From Udeniomyces pyricola (lineage: Eukaryota > Basidiomycota > Tremellomycetes > Cystofilobasidiales > Mrakiaceae), in NCBI GenBank assembly GCA_039545295.1, contig BCIK01000001.1, positions 1,674,001 to 1,738,000 of the forward strand: a DNA stretch of 64,000 bases, given 5' to 3'. The position numbers were made by a program, and so were the translations under genes. The number at the start of each line of letters is the position of its first letter. The first letter of the stretch is position 1. Of this stretch, positions 60,301 through 64,000 are shown piece by piece. The notes under the pieces are model-generated. The model searched no databases, was not told where the DNA came from, and saw nothing but the letters and a program-made list of their open reading frames with translations.

Positions 60301-63300
60301 GAGATCGATGAAGATGTAGAGTGATGGTTATACTGCTGTGGAGAGGAAACAGTTGGAGGAAGTGGACGAGGAAGCGAGGTCTAATGATGTCATCGAAGAA
60401 TCATCCCACGATCAGTTAGTCGGGCTTAAGTCACAACATTCTCATGCCAAGGTAGAGATGAAGTGATTGCGGCAGACAAGAAGCACGGACCTGAATGGAT
60501 CCAGCATGGGGTTTGCCATTTGGTAGAGGAGGGGGGCCCATCGACGAGGACGAGGACGAAGCAGAGGGTACAGAAGAGGATGTCGATTCGAACTCGATGA
60601 GATCTGCCAAACCTCCTCCTGGCAAACGGGTCGTCCTGAAGGAGCAAATTGAAAAGAGCGAAAAGAACGAGGGTGTTATGAGGGTCGGTTTCTATGAACG
60701 AGAACTGGTCGGTTTCTATGAACGAGAACTCAACAGCCCGTCTTGACTCACCGTGGCAGGGGTCTCGACTCGAAGCTCCCAGAGGGAATACCATTTGGGT
60801 TGCCTCCCAGGCTGTGGATACCTCCCCTCGAGGCTCCACTAAACGAGAGGCCGATTCCATCGGCGGTCTTGGCTTCCCACGCTTCCCATCCGCCGACCAG
60901 CACAACAGGGGACCTCTGAAGCGACTTGCTCGTGAATTCTCGCTCGTAGAGGATCGTTGCTAGTCTCTCAGTAGGCGTTGAGCCTTTAGGTGCCTGGGAG
61001 GGCTGAGTCGCAGCGTAGATAACAACCAGATCAAAGGTGTTTCGCGTGGTAAATGAGGGTACAGAGGATGTAGGGAGCAGTGTCTCAATCTGGGAGCCCG
61101 TGAGACTGGGGAAGGGGAGCACGAAGAAGTCACGACCAATGATGCATGCCGGATCAGTTTCAAACATAGGAAGACGTTCCAACATCAGCTCACACGAGGA
61201 TGTCTGTGAGCCGATACGTATGCGAACTGTGGGACGAGATGATGCCTTACTTGTAGTTGTCCAGCCAAGAGGGATCGACGTTGATCGTTTGGACTTTTCC
61301 TGGCTCCTGCTTGGCTTGCCCGATGAAGCCAGCATCAAAGGCATCCTTGGACCGGACGTCCACAATGAGCAGCTTGGCGACACCCCCATCAAGATAACGT
61401 TGCAACTCCATCGGAGTGATCCGGTTGACGAATGGGAAGTCAATCTTTGCTGGCTGGGATAGACCAGGGTTCGGCTTTGGCGCGGGGATCGGCGGATGGA
61501 AACTCTGAGGGGAAGAGGTGATCTGGCTGCCGTCATGAGGCGAAGTCGAGAATGATTGAAGGGAGGGAGAGGGAGAAGATGTGATGTTTGGTAGTATGTC
61601 GGCCGGTGATGCAGATGATGCGTGTTGTGGAAGGCGAAAGGACGGAGTAGCGGTTGACGACGTCGTTGGGTCCGGCATCGTTCGAGATGACAAAGGCAAA
61701 TGGGAGGGAACCGATGGCAAGTTAGGTAGGTTGGAGGGTATGGAGGGCAATGCTCTCGATGAGGATGATCCAGTTGAAGAGGAGGAAGGAATCAACGGCG
61801 TTGGGTCCTCCGTCCTGAGCTCGGGGAGGTTCTCAAATTCGCTGAGACTCGGGAAATGACTCGAAAAATCGTCCGGTTCGGACAACTCGAATCTGGGCGT
61901 AGGTGGAGCCGATGAATTCAGAGGGATCTCACCAGAGCGAGAAGTGGACGTGTAATTGGCGAGCGAAGGAAGTTTGGCAGGTATCGGAGGAGGAGAGGAA
62001 TGGCGAGAAGGTGGAAGCGAGGCCGAGTAGCCATGGCTGATGCGCGCCGGCTTGGGATTCGGTTTTGGGGGTTCCATTGGCAAGGCGGCAGCCGAATGGA
62101 ACGGTTGAGGAGAGGGCATAGATATGGGTGGAGGCTTGCTTGACGAAACATGGAGAGATGCAAGAGAGGGTGGATCGGACGACGGCTCCTTGTCCGGAAG
62201 AACCGGTGCAGAAGGCCGACTCGGCGGAAACAACGCAGGCTCTGACGTCGCAGGTGCTGGACTTGCCAGGTTTACTTGTGGAACACTTGGAGACGACAGG
62301 GAAATGGATGCTGGTGTGGGGGCTGTGGAAGGAGCTGACGTGGGTGGTGTTGCAACCGGGATGGATGCTTGGGATGGCGTCGCCGTATGTGCGAGGGAAG
62401 CGGACGACGTTAACGGCTTCGTCTGCTCAATGACTGGAGTGACCTCGGGCTTATCGCGTGGTTTACTATCATCCCTTGCTGGCTTCTTGAGTACCGAACC
62501 GCCATCCATGCCAGCACCTTTGAGGGCTGCTATACGTTCGCGGATCGACATGAGGGCCGGCGTGGGGCCGGGAGAGGCAGGATCGGAGGGCATGTCTGAC
62601 GTAGTTCTACTGCTCACGGGACGGAGACGATTCAGAAGAGCAAACGGTATCGACTTTGACGCGTCAGAATGCAGTTCAATCGGTGCAAGCCGCCAGACAG
62701 ACTGAAGCAACGCACGGTGACGACAGAGGAGCGACCGTAGCTGGGGGTTGATCGTCTTGAGCTGCTGACCGTTCGAGCAAGATCTTTTCGAGTTTGTCAA
62801 GGCGTGCTTTGTGGGCGGGGCTGGTCTGTTGGGGATACATACATGGTGCATGGATGATGGTGAGTGAATGAGATCAGAGGCAGAGACGGGGGTGCGAGGC
62901 GAGAGATGGTTGGTGAACTGACGGCGGTTTGGACGAGGCCGACGAGGGCTGGGGGTTTCGACTTGCCCTCTGGATGATCTGAGCTGAGAAATAGGGCAAT
63001 ACTACGAGGGAATGAAAGGATAGGGTGGTGAGGTTAGTTGATTAGGGAATTCTGGACGAGACTGAGGTCAGGAATGCAAAGGGGAAGAAGGGGCGCGCAG
63101 AGGCGAGGAGGAGCAGGGCAGTAGTTGAAAGGGCAAGTTGGATGTGGACCCCGCAGGGCGATATGGTGGATATTTGGTTGGTGGTAGAAGAGGGTAAGTG
63201 AAACTGTCAACGGACGCAAGGACCTTTCGGAGGTAGACGTAGGCCTTTTCGGGTTGGTTGTGGTGCTCGTGGTAGGTGGCTTGGTCGAGGAGGGTGTTGG

Positions 63301-63412
63301 CGGAGTTGAGCCAGGACTTGAGGGAGATGGCTCGGTTGTCGGACGAAGGGTCAAGCTTGGCTTGGTCCTTGAGGCTGTCGAGTCGAGGGTTGGCTCGGGC
63401 AGACAACGGCAT
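57364..63412 (-). CDS. DOA4: Doa4/Ubp4/USP8-type ubiquitin hydrolase with USP8-dimer and rhodanese-like domains
   Basis: Cysteine protease that recycles ubiquitin, in yeast at endosomes and the proteasome. Exons: 63412-about 63150, 62983-62923, 62825-62716, 62609-61251, 61226-61196, 61089-60752, 60635-60491, 60380-59761, 59649-59582, 59404-59291, 59160-59111, 59013-58756, 58639-58506, 58388-58281, 58112-57937, 57712-57671, 57462-57364, plus a short unresolved last exon; about 1,325 residues. Order: USP8-dimer-like helices ([18 protein letters not shown]... KAYVYLRK); a long Pro/Ser linker; rhodanese-like [13 protein letters not shown]...[17 protein letters not shown]...[10 protein letters not shown]; and a USP core with Cys box [38 protein letters not shown], zinc CTSC and [17 protein letters not shown], and His box [19 protein letters not shown]. 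The rhodanese loop lacks the usual catalytic Cys. Exon 1's donor is a best fit. Confidence 0.88.
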
Positions 63413-63823
63413 CCAAGTTGGGGGGGGGGGGGATTGGATGGTGTGAGAGGATGGATGGATGGCTGGATGGATGGATGGATGGATGGATGTATATATGATG
63501 TACTAGGGGTGGGCTGTGATGGGATGGAATGGATGGAATGAATGAAAGGACGACGATTGAGATGTGGGACAGACAGGCGGGATGACGATGTGTGTGTGTT
63601 CTTCTTGTGATGAATGATGAAGGAGGTGTTCGGAAACACGGCCCTGCCGTTTGGCTCATACAACTTTGGACGACTCATATAATCATTCATCATCATCACT
63701 TTGGGCGAGTTTGATTATATTCCAATCAATAATCATACATTGATTTCGACCATCCAACCACCCATTATTATATCATCCCAATTCCCATCATCATCATCAT
63801 CACCCATCAACATCACTCATCAA

Positions 63824-63871
<48 letters not shown>

Positions 63872-63874
63872 TCC
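63413..63874. promoter_or_regulatory. Divergent promoter with microsatellites
   Basis: This 462-bp gap lies between the deubiquitinase start and the right-edge gene. It contains a G run next to the deubiquitinase ATG (63421-63431), GGAT tetranucleotide repeats (about 63449-63487), ATC/TCA repeats (about 63785-63802) and an AC dinucleotide repeat (63827-63861) directly before the + start codon. Confidence 0.5.
63827..63861. repeat. (AC)n microsatellite, about 17 units
   Basis: An uninterrupted AC dinucleotide run ends 14 bp before the ATG of the right-edge gene, probably within its 5' UTR. Confidence 0.9.
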
Positions 63875-64000
63875 ATGGCATTCAACCCAACCCAATCATC
63901 CTCCACCTCTTCATGGTGGCAGCCCCAATCCCCTCAGCTCGCCAACAGCCAGCCAAAGTACGGCGCCCACACCCAGGTCGACGCCTTCAGTTCCCCCGCC
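63875..64000 (+). CDS. Unidentified protein, N-terminal 42 residues only (runs off window)
   Basis: An open frame begins with ATG in a good context (ATCCATGGC) and reads MAFNPTQSSSTSSWWQPQSP followed by QLANSQPKYGAHTQVDAFSS to the window edge. It is Ser/Gln/Pro-rich and looks disordered. The divergent arrangement and favourable start suggest a real gene. No family is recognisable from this fragment and the first exon end is not visible. Confidence 0.5.
   Translation, partial: MAFNPTQSSSTSSWWQPQSPQLANSQPKYGAHTQVDAFSSPA

Noticed and set aside
63449..63500. GGAT tetranucleotide run considered as a CRISPR-like or telomere-like array
   Set aside because: It is a simple microsatellite without spacers, does not match known telomere repeats, and the organism is eukaryotic.
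1..64000. Search for an undescribed defence, mobile or biosynthetic system
   Set aside because: All recognisable genes are conserved fungal housekeeping functions. No transposase, reverse transcriptase, long terminal repeats, inverted repeats or biosynthetic core enzymes were seen.

Overview
The window is nuclear DNA of a fungus, very probably a basidiomycete. The gene set is fungal housekeeping, including a single-chain PabA-PabB aminodeoxychorismate synthase, an ISD11, a Tag1-like vacuolar protein, a Snt2-type BAH/PHD reader and a Nur1/DUF2418-type membrane protein. Nearly every gene is cut by many short GT-AG introns, often of 40-150 nt. I rebuilt exon models by hand from splice signals, reading-frame closure and conserved motifs. 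Most close in frame from ATG to stop. Placement below phylum is not supportable from the sequence alone.

Layout, left to right (strand): UFD1, cut by the left edge (-); CM1-domain coiled-coil spindle-pole protein (+); NAD formate dehydrogenase (-); zuotin (-); RSA3 (+); Tag1-like vacuolar protein (-); ISD11 (+); MGS1/WRNIP1 (-); vacuolar carboxypeptidase Y (+); COA1-like (-); eIF3i (+); purine-cytosine permease (-); Nur1/DUF2418-like (-); PABA synthase (+); HMG-CoA synthase (+); Snt2-like (+); Doa4/USP8-type deubiquitinase with rhodanese domain (-); and the 5' end of an unidentified gene at the right edge (+). That is 18 protein genes. I saw no transposon, CRISPR array, rRNA or convincing tRNA.

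The genes are functionally mixed, as expected for a fungal chromosome arm. Recurring themes are protein turnover (UFD1, Doa4-like, CPY, Tag1-like), ribosome biogenesis and translation (zuotin, RSA3, eIF3i), mitochondrial Fe-S and cytochrome oxidase assembly (ISD11, COA1-like), folate and sterol precursors (ABZ1, ERG13) and genome or chromatin maintenance (MGS1, Snt2-like). Several neighbours are divergent and share promoters of 0.2-0.6 kb; the ZUO1/RSA3 pair shares 219 bp and a ribosome theme.

The most unusual property is architectural. Exons of 3-21 nt occur in most of the larger genes and are required to restore conserved residues. There are also many long C/G homopolymers, a 90-nt A run inside a predicted intron, simple repeats, single Ns beside homopolymers and a 100-N assembly gap. 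I found no candidate for a new defence, mobile or biosynthetic system.
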